Positions 11,101-19,738 of a stretch of 64,000 bases of DNA are shown here, piece after piece (the stretch's first letter is position 1; every line of letters starts with the position of its first letter). Made by a program: the position numbers and the translations under genes. Below the pieces are notes generated by a model. The model was given only the letters and a program-made list of their open reading frames with translations. It did not search any database and had not been told where the DNA came from. Source of the stretch: a virus; IMG/VR virus record IMGVR_UViG_3300030329_003954, positions 1 to 64,000 of that record, one strand, 5' to 3'.

Positions 11101-12015
11101 ACAAGCAGTGAATGGCCTGGAGCAGTAGTAGAGGGTTTAGTTTTAGCTAATCAGGCATTCTATGGGACGGGTCGTTATGCTTGTAATTCATTTGACAATT
11201 GTAAGCATTTATCTCCTTACACCTTTAACTCTGATGGTTTAAAGAGTAGTCCGAAGTGTCAATATAGCTTGTACGGTGTCACAAACTCCATGATGTTATG
11301 CGGTGATGATACCATGACTCCGTTTACCTACCTTTACAGGGCTCCTTCGTATTACAGAAATAACTTTGTAGGAAGCTTTAGATCCTCTGTTGTAGCAACT
11401 TATTTTGGTGGAGGTCTCATTAATAGAGCAATAATTAAGGATATTGATATCCTTAACTACAGTTGGTCAGGCTCTGTTACTGATGCATCCAAAACACCTA
11501 TTACAGGGAATGCCCTTATCAACATGTTTACCGATTTTGAGGATGGTTTAACCTTTGATTGTGGTTTGGGCAATGTTGAGATATCTAACTGGGATCTTCA
11601 TCAAGGAGATGGTTCCGCTATCTACATGGGAATGTATCATATTGCGAATCAAAACTATATATACCAGACCAGGGATGGGAGTGCTTGTGGGGTTGTGTCA
11701 GGGATTAATATCACTAACATTAATCTGAACCCTTCAGCGTTGAACCCTCCTGATTCACTTGCAACATCAAGTGCTATTTACGGTCTTTCTGCGGGTCCGA
11801 CACCTGCTCAGACGGCAGCAGGCTCACCTCAATCAGCCAATAGGCCAATGAATATAACGTTTACCAACTTTAAGATAGGTTCTGACACATTCTTAACAGA
11901 CACTAACGTAGACGACTTTACGTTATGGTACAACCCTGTTAGTGCCACTCTTTCCGTTACCGACCCAGACTCTGCTTCTGGCGCAGGATCAAACATAGTA
12001 TTTAAGACAACCTAA
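8128..12015 (+). CDS. giant tailspike-like protein: degenerate GH TIM barrel plus GH49-like beta-helix
   Basis: 1295 residues. Residues about 75-390 resemble a clan GH-A TIM barrel (LKKLGINCIRTPLFYD at about 100, IRVQFVLWD, then MWCFDLCNKP). Active relatives have Asn-Glu-Pro where this has Asn223-Lys224-Pro225, and the expected nucleophile region reads KPFMVYAAYDP without Glu, so the barrel looks catalytically dead. Residues about 890-1290 look like a right-handed beta-helix of the GH49/GH28 type: LYFPPGVHDL, NTVVYIDANAYIKGGF, then NSDG (1034-1037) and GDD (1059-1061) at the positions of catalytic acids. Likely a receptor-binding and possibly polysaccharide-degrading tailspike. Activity is inference. 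Confidence 0.6.
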   Translation: MPKINPDIPANSVQYFSNARGVNYLPSLDSEWEKSGYLPRPDFVTAFDLNAKGNSDGLPPPALFTEIGVAESKIFVGVNPASIWYYYNESDHEKGLIKLKKLGINCIRTPLFYDIYHFNATSYLENVKSFLKMCDRHNIRVQFVLWDSEQSTRTISSVSGLAALSEQATPNLTTALTLEKARNPNITLAASPSFFNASAGPYIDALASSVSSYQSMWCFDLCNKPTSEFLNLAVSSQARLNQNLSSTNIKYTFSPKDGLNIFNDTDYLDNGRGTGPSGSYGIEDIKTFSSLIDFVSVPFIANNDYAFNRYLNGSISGTSSSGINKPFMVYAAYDPEVSQNLNTTLDVLQASSVGYFNNLGVIDSPFSFGFDKLKFGNIYSDGEYRDLKAANSLLLKAQDANWFNRRDISKAANLKEKQESSFSGTSNELTTLDSSVSPKAVQSWDILKNYYVNAGPNLLEGLGRSDKASQKFKAGFDSEFSQSVNHNVMASSFNDNSLEENLRILYNFDTHFPPLSNFTFSVSGDNWQKINESMVIRNGFLQSLAKFVVDYDSDTVGYAELRNSTYDTNPIPDYERGVLTELIEFMTDSFTIQSGGKKGEVWTRNPTTTKITDLSSTFTYEYAYAFYGVSDSGTDFSNYYDNYYEKLVNQLKKCLMWIFWKGTTDTEFKIVSDSFLSDISFVASSISSVEIYDSTVTANDTYTPGNLNSVKSPLYTVEVYNPSTSLWASSFVTVVSGQARQITSEQATGPFSSYGIGVSGSNAPISFTTFGTSGIAKVRVKKTNAQSITSSEVYPKRSSKIRQPSIFTFGDASTRGIEFTTYIGDKLYIEIDGNTSAPLCIFADPFKPAIPSGLTTYAGQNRATYSRESNLNLTSGTNSYNTVNWDVSANRFTSYPDSLYFPPGVHDLSAGLPLSSNTVVYIDANAYIKGGFDLVSGYDCRFLGRGLISAEMYPRQPFIESVKSDISDDAAGFYMPIGISVSSVSEQYPGATSSEWPGAVVEGLVLANQAFYGTGRYACNSFDNCKHLSPYTFNSDGLKSSPKCQYSLYGVTNSMMLCGDDTMTPFTYLYRAPSYYRNNFVGSFRSSVVATYFGGGLINRAIIKDIDILNYSWSGSVTDASKTPITGNALINMFTDFEDGLTFDCGLGNVEISNWDLHQGDGSAIYMGMYHIANQNYIYQTRDGSACGVVSGINITNINLNPSALNPPDSLATSSAIYGLSAGPTPAQTAAGSPQSANRPMNITFTNFKIGSDTFLTDTNVDDFTLWYNPVSATLSVTDPDSASGAGSNIVFKTT

Positions 12016-12016
12016 A

Positions 12017-12460
12017 ATGCCTATTTCAAATAATGTTACTGTTCATGGTAATGTAACACCTCGTCAAATAAGAAGGGTTGTTTCAATAGAAGATCCTAAA
12101 TTTCAGGGTTTAAGATATCCCATACCCCTAAACCCAGAGAATGGATATTTTAGCAAAGCTTCAGGTCTACCTCTAATAAAGTCCAATTTATCCTCACTGA
12201 TAAAAACTGGAAGGGGTGAAAGATTCATGCGTCCTGATCTGGGGTGTAATCTTAGGAAATTCCTAATGGAGCCTCTGGATGAAGTTACTTTCTCCATGAT
12301 AAAAGAGGAAGTCGTTATCTCGATACGTAGATATCTTAGCACAGTTGCAATAGGCAAGCTACAAGTTTTTGAAACTCGTAGCGGTCAGTTAAAGGTCAAT
12401 CTTTTCTGTTCGATCAGGGACGCTATTGCTTCCGCATTTAATATCGGAGTTAGAATATAA
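12017..12460 (+). CDS. gp25: baseplate wedge protein gp25-like
   Basis: 147 residues, close to T4 gp25 (132). The family core is present: LIKTGRGERFMRPDLGCNLRK, then EVTFSMIKEEVVISIRRYL. In contractile systems gp25 joins the wedge inner ring to the sheath and helps trigger contraction. The gene overlaps the gp6-like start by one base, and the order gp25-gp6-gp7-like agrees with the wedge core. The start at 12017 lies one base after the previous stop. Confidence 0.9.
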   Translation: MPISNNVTVHGNVTPRQIRRVVSIEDPKFQGLRYPIPLNPENGYFSKASGLPLIKSNLSSLIKTGRGERFMRPDLGCNLRKFLMEPLDEVTFSMIKEEVVISIRRYLSTVAIGKLQVFETRSGQLKVNLFCSIRDAIASAFNIGVRI

Positions 12461-14064
12461 TGGTTGTTTTTTCAGGAACAGTTGAATCAGACTTTTTAAA
12501 GCTGATACCGTCCAAACTAGATAATAAAGAAAAGCTTATTGATTTTAGTGCTTCTGACTTTGAAAGTTTAAGAGAAACTTTAATAAAATACACTAAGGCT
12601 ACTTTTCCGTTAGATTACAATAATTTTGAGGCATCCGACTTTGGTGTTTTACTGATTGAATTAATGGCGGCAATTGGCCATATTCAATCCAACAAATCTG
12701 ATTTTCTAGCTAATGAGAATTACATAGGGACCGCTAGAAGTAGAGACAGTGTAAAAAGACTTTTAGAGCTTATAGGTGTCCGTATGAAGGGGCCTATCTC
12801 TGCGGCTGCCAACGCCGCACTATCTTATACTACAGGGACTGTAGCCGCTCCCGCTTCTCTTACGGTAGATGCATCAAATCGTGTAACCACTATTACTTCT
12901 CCCGAGGATGGAGGCACATTAACTTATACTCTTTATAAAGTTAACAATAATGGAACGGTTGATCTAACTGATCCTTCAGAAGATCTAACATTCAGTGTGA
13001 GTGCCTCTGGTGGAAATGTTCTTATCACAGATGCCGTTTTACTTGAAGGAGCCCTTGTCGTCGAGACTGGCACTTTCACATCTCCTGAGGCTGTCAAATC
13101 TATTAATTTATCACAATTTCCTTATGTCGAGAAAAGTGCTCAAGTTTTCCTAACTGGGAATACAGAGTCTCAGGGCATCTACAAAGAAGAGGAAAATGTT
13201 TACTTTGCTTCAGGGGCCACAGATAAAGTTTTTCAAGTTACAACTGATGAGAATTTTAAAGCATCGATCCTCTTTGGTGATGACAGTGTAGGCAAATCTC
13301 CAGCCATAGGAGACAGCTACGTGGTGACCTACCGTGTGGGTGGTGGTTCCCGTGGGAACATAGCAGAAAGTTTTATTAACTCACAAATTGTTGGCACTTC
13401 AGTTTCGGGTGGAGATAGTGAACAGGTTACAATGATTCTTGAGAACACAAGCCTTGCAACTGGTGGTAGAGATGCAGAGACAGTAAATCAAGCTAAGAGA
13501 TACGCACCCTTATTATTTAGAACACAAGACAGGCTTGTAACTCTGCCAGACTTTAAAGGTTTCGCTAATTCTTTTGCATCCAATTATGGATCAACAGGTA
13601 AAGCTACAGCATCAGTTAGGAGAGCTTTCTCATCTGCTAATATTATTGATTTATTTGTTCTTGAAAGAGCCTCAGACAGTCAATTGAGAAGAGCAACTCA
13701 GGAATATAAGCGTCAGTTATTGGAGGCAATAGACGGTAAAAAAATGCTGACTGATGAAGTTGTTGTAGTTGACGGATTAATTAGAACTTTAGATTTAGTG
13801 GTCACTTTGAATATTGATGAAAAGTTCAGAAGAGGTGAGGCTCAGTTACTTCAGTCTGCAAGAAGATCAATTCTGAATTACATGAATATTGACAACACAG
13901 ATTTCTCTGAGCCTTTTGTGCCTCAGGATCTTATAAGAGTTCTCTTAAAAGACGAAACCAATATTAGATATGCGGAAGTTAACAATGTTGATAGGCCCAT
14001 AAATGTTGGGTTTAATGAAATTATTCAACTGAACAATCTAACCCTACGAGTAGAGTACGTTTAA
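12460..14064 (+). CDS. gp6: baseplate wedge protein gp6-like (baseplate J family)
   Basis: 534 residues against 660 in T4. The N-terminal part has the baseplate J/gp6 signature: ASDFGVLLIELMAAIGHIQ, then FLANENYIGTA and a helix with LLELIGVRMKG (about 65-110). The middle is beta-rich, and the C-terminal part (about 360-530) contains a helical segment with AKRYAPLLFRTQDRLV, typical of J-like proteins (baseplate proteins read 'A...AP...RA..RAVT.EDY'). gp6 dimers form the inner ring of the baseplate iris. One-base overlaps on both sides suggest coupled translation. Confidence 0.85.
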   Translation: MVVFSGTVESDFLKLIPSKLDNKEKLIDFSASDFESLRETLIKYTKATFPLDYNNFEASDFGVLLIELMAAIGHIQSNKSDFLANENYIGTARSRDSVKRLLELIGVRMKGPISAAANAALSYTTGTVAAPASLTVDASNRVTTITSPEDGGTLTYTLYKVNNNGTVDLTDPSEDLTFSVSASGGNVLITDAVLLEGALVVETGTFTSPEAVKSINLSQFPYVEKSAQVFLTGNTESQGIYKEEENVYFASGATDKVFQVTTDENFKASILFGDDSVGKSPAIGDSYVVTYRVGGGSRGNIAESFINSQIVGTSVSGGDSEQVTMILENTSLATGGRDAETVNQAKRYAPLLFRTQDRLVTLPDFKGFANSFASNYGSTGKATASVRRAFSSANIIDLFVLERASDSQLRRATQEYKRQLLEAIDGKKMLTDEVVVVDGLIRTLDLVVTLNIDEKFRRGEAQLLQSARRSILNYMNIDNTDFSEPFVPQDLIRVLLKDETNIRYAEVNNVDRPINVGFNEIIQLNNLTLRVEYV

Positions 14065-17000
14065 TGTCAGGTAAAACTTATTTAAAAAATAATAAATTTT
14101 TCCAAAGGAATTACTTTGAGGCATTAAAGTATATCCTACCAGAATACCTATATGAAGACGATGTATCGGGGACACCTAAAGCAGATGACCCTATAGACAC
14201 AATAATCAACAGCCACATTGATATAGCTTCTAACTTTGGATCTGTTATAAATGTAAGCGCAGTTGAGAATACTGCCTTTAGCTCGATAAATACTATAAAC
14301 GGCATAGCGCCTTATTTTATTAAGCAAAATGAATTAACAAATATTAATACTGAAAACTTTGAAAATAATATTCTATCTTTTTTTGGAAAAAAATTCAAAG
14401 ACTTTGCCTCTCAAGATAGTTTCTCTGATTATGTTGAAACAACCTTACTACCCGCTATAGAGTTAAATAATCCAGATCCAACCATATTTGCCAGTCTTGG
14501 TAGTGCGTCGAGCACTCACAATTATTTAATTTCAAATCTATCTTGGATGTATTTCTTAAATACTTCTGGGCAGTATTTTGATCCCTCATCTTATGTTAAA
14601 GATTCTATAGTAAGCAGCCTTTTTGAAGGCAAATCTTTTAATCTGGCTGATGGAATTAACGGTCTTAGTGAGTTTCTTTGGAAGAATGCTTCATCAGCAT
14701 ACTACCCTTCAGATTTATTTTCCAGCGGAACTAGATCTGATTTAAGTGGAACACAACAGTTAGATAAGTTAAAAACGTGGAATGAGATTATTTATTCCCC
14801 TCTATTCGCAGACTCCTCAGACTTTAGAGTTAGAGACAAGTTTACAACATATATTGAAAGCAATCTAAAGTCTGCTAAAAAAATTGAGGATGGGCCTTTT
14901 GCAAGATTGATAAGAGCTTTGTCTTTCTTTGCGTTTGATGTAAACAACGACACTGAAGAAATATCAACCCTTTATGATTTAGATGATTGCCCAGACGAAT
15001 ACCTTCCCTTAATTGCCCAACTAATCGGCTGGGACTTATTTGGAAATAGACCTGAAAGATGGAGGCTTCAGCTTAGGAACGCAGTCCCTATCTATAAGGC
15101 CGTAGGCACTAAAAAAGCTGTTCAAAGTACAGTCGATACGATCTTTCCAAAAGACAGTTTTCCAATTCAAGGTAAAATTACAGAGCTTTGGGAGTCTTAT
15201 GTTCCCTTTCTAATTTATTATTCTTTGGCTACTGAATCTTCTAAATTTAGAAGTTTTGAAAGCTACACCCCCGGTGATGCTACCGCTTTGAATATTGAAA
15301 AATATTCAACCTCTAGCATGGATGATAATATTAGATTAGCAGTAGATCAAATATTGTTGGAGATTATCAGACAATTCCCAAATAATTTCCCTATTAATTC
15401 ATGGTTGTCTGAATTTAAGGGCACATTTACTTATAGAGGTAGAGACTTTTCCATACCTCCTTTTGAGGAGTATCCCTATTACGTAAACACTGAGTTGGAT
15501 GCTGATATGGTCACCTTCATAGCAGATAGGTTGGCTTGTTATGGTGTTAGGGAAGAGTTTGCAATAGATGTAAGTTCGTATATAACAGACAACGCTTTAA
15601 ATGTTGAAGATCAGCCCAGGTTAGGGTCTTGGCTAATATTTACATCGGGATACAATGCTCCTCCAAATTTTGATAATTTGGTTAGGAATTTAAACGATAA
15701 TAGATTTGATTATGCATCTCTTTGGTCCGGCAAATCATCCCACTTTAAACTTGTCCTGGAGGCAAGTGATTTTGATTTCTCAAAGAAAAACTTAAATACC
15801 ACAGGGACTGGAGATGCTGTTCAATTTGCTTCGCAAGCTGTTGGTAAAACTGCACCGGCTCACTCCATTCCTTTAATTTCATTAGAAGTCTCAGCAGGAC
15901 CAGACAACCTATCGTTTGAGGCAAGTGCGTTACCTCACATATACCAGGATCGCGAGCAGATTAAAGTAGCTGCTGGTAATAACACTTTCACATCTGGACT
16001 TTTCTTCAATAGCTATATGCGTGGTGTTAGGTCGGATGGTGACGTATTCCCTAGATCAGATACACAATCTCTGGTGACTTCTAGGTTCTTAAGTGCTTCT
16101 AGTATTGACTCAATACCAAGAAATACATCCAGAAGAAGATCCTTTGAGAAGATAATGCCCTTTAACGGTTATTATGATCGAACTGGATTTAACATGCCCG
16201 TTTCGTTTGGTGCTTCCTCAGGACCTAGCGCGATTCCTTTGGGATTAATCCCAAGTTCGCTATCTTACACTCCCGTAAGCAGCCATATTAATCTCCCTCC
16301 AATATACGCTCAATGCGAAGACTTGAATTCTATTAATAGTTATTTTGAGTATGATGTAAGTAACACTCAGAATACTAGAGGAAAGACAGATGTATTTCAA
16401 TCCAACGCAGATCGCACTACCGACCGTGGCCAGCTTCCAGGTATTTATGCTGCGATGCATAGAATCGGGGAAGGCAAAAAATACTTTAAAGCTTTGGATG
16501 ATATCATCCCTGATTTGAATGAATACTTGGAGGCGTTAATTTATATCTTACCGCTTCACGCAAGTAACCCTGACGAATCTGCTGTAATTCTTAGTGAGAT
16601 AGAGCGAGTTCGAGCCCTAGTTAACGGAGACTTTAGATCTCTTATTACTAGTGGCACCAACGCAGATGCTGCTGGTTACAAATTCCCAGAGTCTATAAAT
16701 GATTATTACAATTTTGAATTTGGGAGAGATTTCCACAGGCTTTACAAAACATATCAAGAAAACTTTATTTGGCACAGATTAAGCCCCGATATTCAAAAGC
16801 AGGATGGTCCGAATATATTCTCACACACTTTTGGACCTCTCCTTTATAATCACGACTTTGAAGAGCTTGGAACTGTGAGAGCGTTGGTTGCATCCTCTTT
16901 CGCCAACCCTACAAGGATAGATGTATCTAGTGTTCCGTTTACAGGGGTGGGATCTTTCGCCGCTGAAGGTGATTCCCAAATGTATCTGGAGACCTTTGAA

Positions 17001-18065
17001 CGTGTTTCCTCTGGCATTCTAGAGGCCGTAGAACTGGTTCTAACGTCTGGTGTGACGGGTGAAGGGTCATTCTCTATCATAGATGTCCCAGGTTCTCAGA
17101 GGGCTTCCTATGAGGACCCTTACTTGTTTGATAATACTTTGGTGTTAATGAGGTCAGGAAATGGCGCAGCCACTAGGTTGAGGTTTGATATTTCAAAATA
17201 CCCAACACCAGCCTCCTACCCAATCAATAAAAATTTCTTATCTCCAGATCACGATTTTAAAGTTAATTTACATAGCCTTACCAGCAGGGATTCTGGGACA
17301 ACTCTAGGCGGTCGGAGCGTGGGGATATGGATTCACACGAAACCTGAGAGTGGTATGATGTGGAGCTTTACACCAAAGGGTGAATGGGTTCAACATAACC
17401 AGTTGATAACTAGATCGAGCATGATCAACAATTTCGCTCATACCAAACAGTTGCCATTTAAAAATAATGTTCCAAACTCGACCAACTCAACAGATTTTGT
17501 ATGCTTAAATCAAGTTACTACAAACCGAACATCCCCTGTTATTGGTATTGGCGAGGAGGACTTTGAGGACTTTGAGGTTACCTTCAACACTCGCAATAGA
17601 GATTTAAGGCTACCCGCTGATTATCAAAAAACATACAAGCAGCTACATCGACTGAATCAAAACTATGTTGTTGAAGTCTTCATGGCTCCTGGTGCTGCTA
17701 TGGATGAGTTCATGCTTGTTGATAGTGTTGAGATTCAGGATTTAACTTTGAAGAAGCTTTCTGAGATCTTTGCAGCAGGTAAACTAAGCGACCCCCTGTG
17801 TGTTTTAAAGGAACTTAAGAGGGAGTGCCAAGAGTATCGCCTTGAGCTTAGTAAGCAAGACCTTTTTGATATCTTTAAGCACTTCAATAATATCGCGGGT
17901 AAGAACGCTGCCACAGCATACGCTAGCCGAGACAAGACTAAGACTGCGACTATAATGGAATCTGAGGGTGGTTCAAAGATTGATTACAGGCTACCAGATG
18001 AAATGCTTTCGGTAACTTACTCGACGCGAGGGAACTACAAAGCTGAGGTTAAAATTACGATATAA
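14064..18065 (+). CDS. very large baseplate wedge protein with tail-protein-I domain (gp7-like)
   Basis: 1333 residues. Residues about 300-375 match the P2 gpI / T4 gp7 core: LYDLDDCPDEYLPLIAQLIG, then WRLQLRNAVPIYKAVGTKKAV. This core forms the heterotrimer with gp6. The rest is mostly unassigned, with beta-rich stretches at about 530-1200 that could hold fibre-docking or carbohydrate-binding domains. The C-terminal 80 residues are helical and charged. At the gp7 position (after gp25 and gp6) and longer than T4 gp7 (1032), it is best read as a wedge scaffold with added domains. Confidence 0.7.
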   Translation: MSGKTYLKNNKFFQRNYFEALKYILPEYLYEDDVSGTPKADDPIDTIINSHIDIASNFGSVINVSAVENTAFSSINTINGIAPYFIKQNELTNINTENFENNILSFFGKKFKDFASQDSFSDYVETTLLPAIELNNPDPTIFASLGSASSTHNYLISNLSWMYFLNTSGQYFDPSSYVKDSIVSSLFEGKSFNLADGINGLSEFLWKNASSAYYPSDLFSSGTRSDLSGTQQLDKLKTWNEIIYSPLFADSSDFRVRDKFTTYIESNLKSAKKIEDGPFARLIRALSFFAFDVNNDTEEISTLYDLDDCPDEYLPLIAQLIGWDLFGNRPERWRLQLRNAVPIYKAVGTKKAVQSTVDTIFPKDSFPIQGKITELWESYVPFLIYYSLATESSKFRSFESYTPGDATALNIEKYSTSSMDDNIRLAVDQILLEIIRQFPNNFPINSWLSEFKGTFTYRGRDFSIPPFEEYPYYVNTELDADMVTFIADRLACYGVREEFAIDVSSYITDNALNVEDQPRLGSWLIFTSGYNAPPNFDNLVRNLNDNRFDYASLWSGKSSHFKLVLEASDFDFSKKNLNTTGTGDAVQFASQAVGKTAPAHSIPLISLEVSAGPDNLSFEASALPHIYQDREQIKVAAGNNTFTSGLFFNSYMRGVRSDGDVFPRSDTQSLVTSRFLSASSIDSIPRNTSRRRSFEKIMPFNGYYDRTGFNMPVSFGASSGPSAIPLGLIPSSLSYTPVSSHINLPPIYAQCEDLNSINSYFEYDVSNTQNTRGKTDVFQSNADRTTDRGQLPGIYAAMHRIGEGKKYFKALDDIIPDLNEYLEALIYILPLHASNPDESAVILSEIERVRALVNGDFRSLITSGTNADAAGYKFPESINDYYNFEFGRDFHRLYKTYQENFIWHRLSPDIQKQDGPNIFSHTFGPLLYNHDFEELGTVRALVASSFANPTRIDVSSVPFTGVGSFAAEGDSQMYLETFERVSSGILEAVELVLTSGVTGEGSFSIIDVPGSQRASYEDPYLFDNTLVLMRSGNGAATRLRFDISKYPTPASYPINKNFLSPDHDFKVNLHSLTSRDSGTTLGGRSVGIWIHTKPESGMMWSFTPKGEWVQHNQLITRSSMINNFAHTKQLPFKNNVPNSTNSTDFVCLNQVTTNRTSPVIGIGEEDFEDFEVTFNTRNRDLRLPADYQKTYKQLHRLNQNYVVEVFMAPGAAMDEFMLVDSVEIQDLTLKKLSEIFAAGKLSDPLCVLKELKRECQEYRLELSKQDLFDIFKHFNNIAGKNAATAYASRDKTKTATIMESEGGSKIDYRLPDEMLSVTYSTRGNYKAEVKITI

Positions 18066-19123
18066 TGTTTGTTCAAGGGTTTGGAGAAGTTTTAGCTGAT
18101 GTCTTCACGGTTAATCCGGCAATTGCCGATTTACCCAGTGCATCGGCAATTCTTGATGCTTCAAACTACACCTTTCAAGCTGTAACCTTCGGTAAGGAGT
18201 CTGACGGGTTTAGTAGACACTCTCACGTAGTCTCATCAACTCAGCGTATCGATCTTAATGCTGCCTCGTCAATTAGTGGCTATGATAGTGGCGTATTGCT
18301 AATTGTAAATAAAGGCTCCTCTGATCCTAGTAGCACCTCATCATACGTGGTCAGTGCAGAGTATGATACGCCTGCATTTAGAAAGGCCGTTACGACCTCT
18401 AGCTATTACAACTCTGTACCCAATGATCCCTTCCCCTCAGATACTAGGCTTGAGCGTGGGTCAACATTATCTACGAATTTGTCCTCTTTCTCAGCAGTTG
18501 TAGGTGGTGAAATTGCTGTAAGTTCATTGCCTAATTTAGGACATTATCCCAACGCTATTTTGAATCCACAGCTAAGTTCAATATGGAATAAGGTCGGCGG
18601 ATTTGCTCCCTCTGGTGGTGCGTCGGCGTTCTTCTACGATAAAGACGAAACCATAGTATTCGAAACCACATTAAGCGGTGCCTTTAACACCAGCGGCTTA
18701 ATGGATAAAAACGGCTACTTGACGGTTTCTCCAGACTCAGCATCAGCAGGCGTCAACTACACACAAGGGGCGATTGTAACCTCAAGCACGGACACCTTGG
18801 TTACCAGCGGCCAGCTAATATTAAGAGCTAGCGTTTCTGGTGGCGATGCAATTTCATTAGTATCATTTGGCAGTTTTAAGCATGTTGGAGTTTATTGCTT
18901 AGATATGCAGCAAATGTTATCTACAGGGTTAATGCCCCCTTATGACTGGGACGCTCTAAATAATAACAGGAAGTATAAGCTGGTGGCTAAATCAACCATC
19001 TTGGACAATCCTTTAGTTCACAGGGATGTAGCCCCAGCGGGCTCCTCAAATGTCGAATCTGGGTTGGCTCACTGGTTGGCTTCCAACTCTGTATTAATTT
19101 CTTTAAATTTTGATTTCAAATGA
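18065..19123 (+). CDS. hypothetical tail/baseplate structural protein
   Basis: 352 residues, rich in Ser, Ala, Asn and Val and with no hydrophobic segments, in keeping with an extracellular beta-rich virion protein. It overlaps the gp7-like gene by one base and the next gene by four (ATGA). Position after gp7 would be that of gp8 in T4, but I see no gp8 signature. The N-terminus begins with an aromatic/Gly-rich segment (FVQGFGEVLADVF). Likely a fibre-network or wedge accessory protein; function unknown. Confidence 0.55.
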   Translation: MFVQGFGEVLADVFTVNPAIADLPSASAILDASNYTFQAVTFGKESDGFSRHSHVVSSTQRIDLNAASSISGYDSGVLLIVNKGSSDPSSTSSYVVSAEYDTPAFRKAVTTSSYYNSVPNDPFPSDTRLERGSTLSTNLSSFSAVVGGEIAVSSLPNLGHYPNAILNPQLSSIWNKVGGFAPSGGASAFFYDKDETIVFETTLSGAFNTSGLMDKNGYLTVSPDSASAGVNYTQGAIVTSSTDTLVTSGQLILRASVSGGDAISLVSFGSFKHVGVYCLDMQQMLSTGLMPPYDWDALNNNRKYKLVAKSTILDNPLVHRDVAPAGSSNVESGLAHWLASNSVLISLNFDFK

Positions 19124-19737
19124 TTAAGTCTCTGACAAATCAGTTAGGTATTAAGGGTCATTTAACGGTTCACAAGATCGTTGATGGTCAGGAAGAACTT
19201 GTATATGACGAGGATAATGTCATTGTTTCAGGATTTGGCTGGGCACTTTCTCACCTTTACGGTAAGGTAGGCTCAGATAGTATCACTGATTACCAGATTG
19301 ATAGATTCAAGTTAGGTGTTAGTGGTAACGCTGAGTTGCAGGTTAGCACCACAAACAATCTGTCTGGGGAATTATCCTCTATTACAGAATATTTAGGGAC
19401 CACGGGAGATAGTAACCTGGAGATTGTGTCTGGTTTTAGGTGGGCTGATAACTTTGCCACCACAACTCTTGAACCTTTTGCAAAAATTCCTTTTAGCAAA
19501 GTAACCAAGGTCGATGATAGGACTGTTAGATTTACTATCTTTGTAGATGAGGATTCTTGCAATAATCTTACTCGGCATGGAGACGTTGTTAATTTAAATG
19601 AAATTGGATTGTTTATTAAGAATCCAAAGGCAAGTGCTACGGAGACATCCATTCTTGCCGCTTACAGATATTTTAGTGACATTAGAAAAACATCAGACTT
19701 TGCTCTAGTTTTTAGATGGACAATCTCATTCGGATAA
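19120..19737 (+). CDS. tail-fibre-like structural protein
   Basis: 205 residues. It resembles small phage tail-fibre or fibre-connector proteins in pattern: an early strand ending DEDNVIVSGFGWALSHLYG, a central variable part and a C-terminal VVNLNEIGLFIKNP, then ILAAYRYFSDI and a final LVFRWTISF. Final beta-strands of this kind are common in proteins that assemble around fibre bases. ATGA overlap with the preceding gene and one base before the next place it in the fibre cluster. Family identity is not certain. Confidence 0.55.
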   Translation: MIKSLTNQLGIKGHLTVHKIVDGQEELVYDEDNVIVSGFGWALSHLYGKVGSDSITDYQIDRFKLGVSGNAELQVSTTNNLSGELSSITEYLGTTGDSNLEIVSGFRWADNFATTTLEPFAKIPFSKVTKVDDRTVRFTIFVDEDSCNNLTRHGDVVNLNEIGLFIKNPKASATETSILAAYRYFSDIRKTSDFALVFRWTISFG

Positions 19738-19738
19738 C

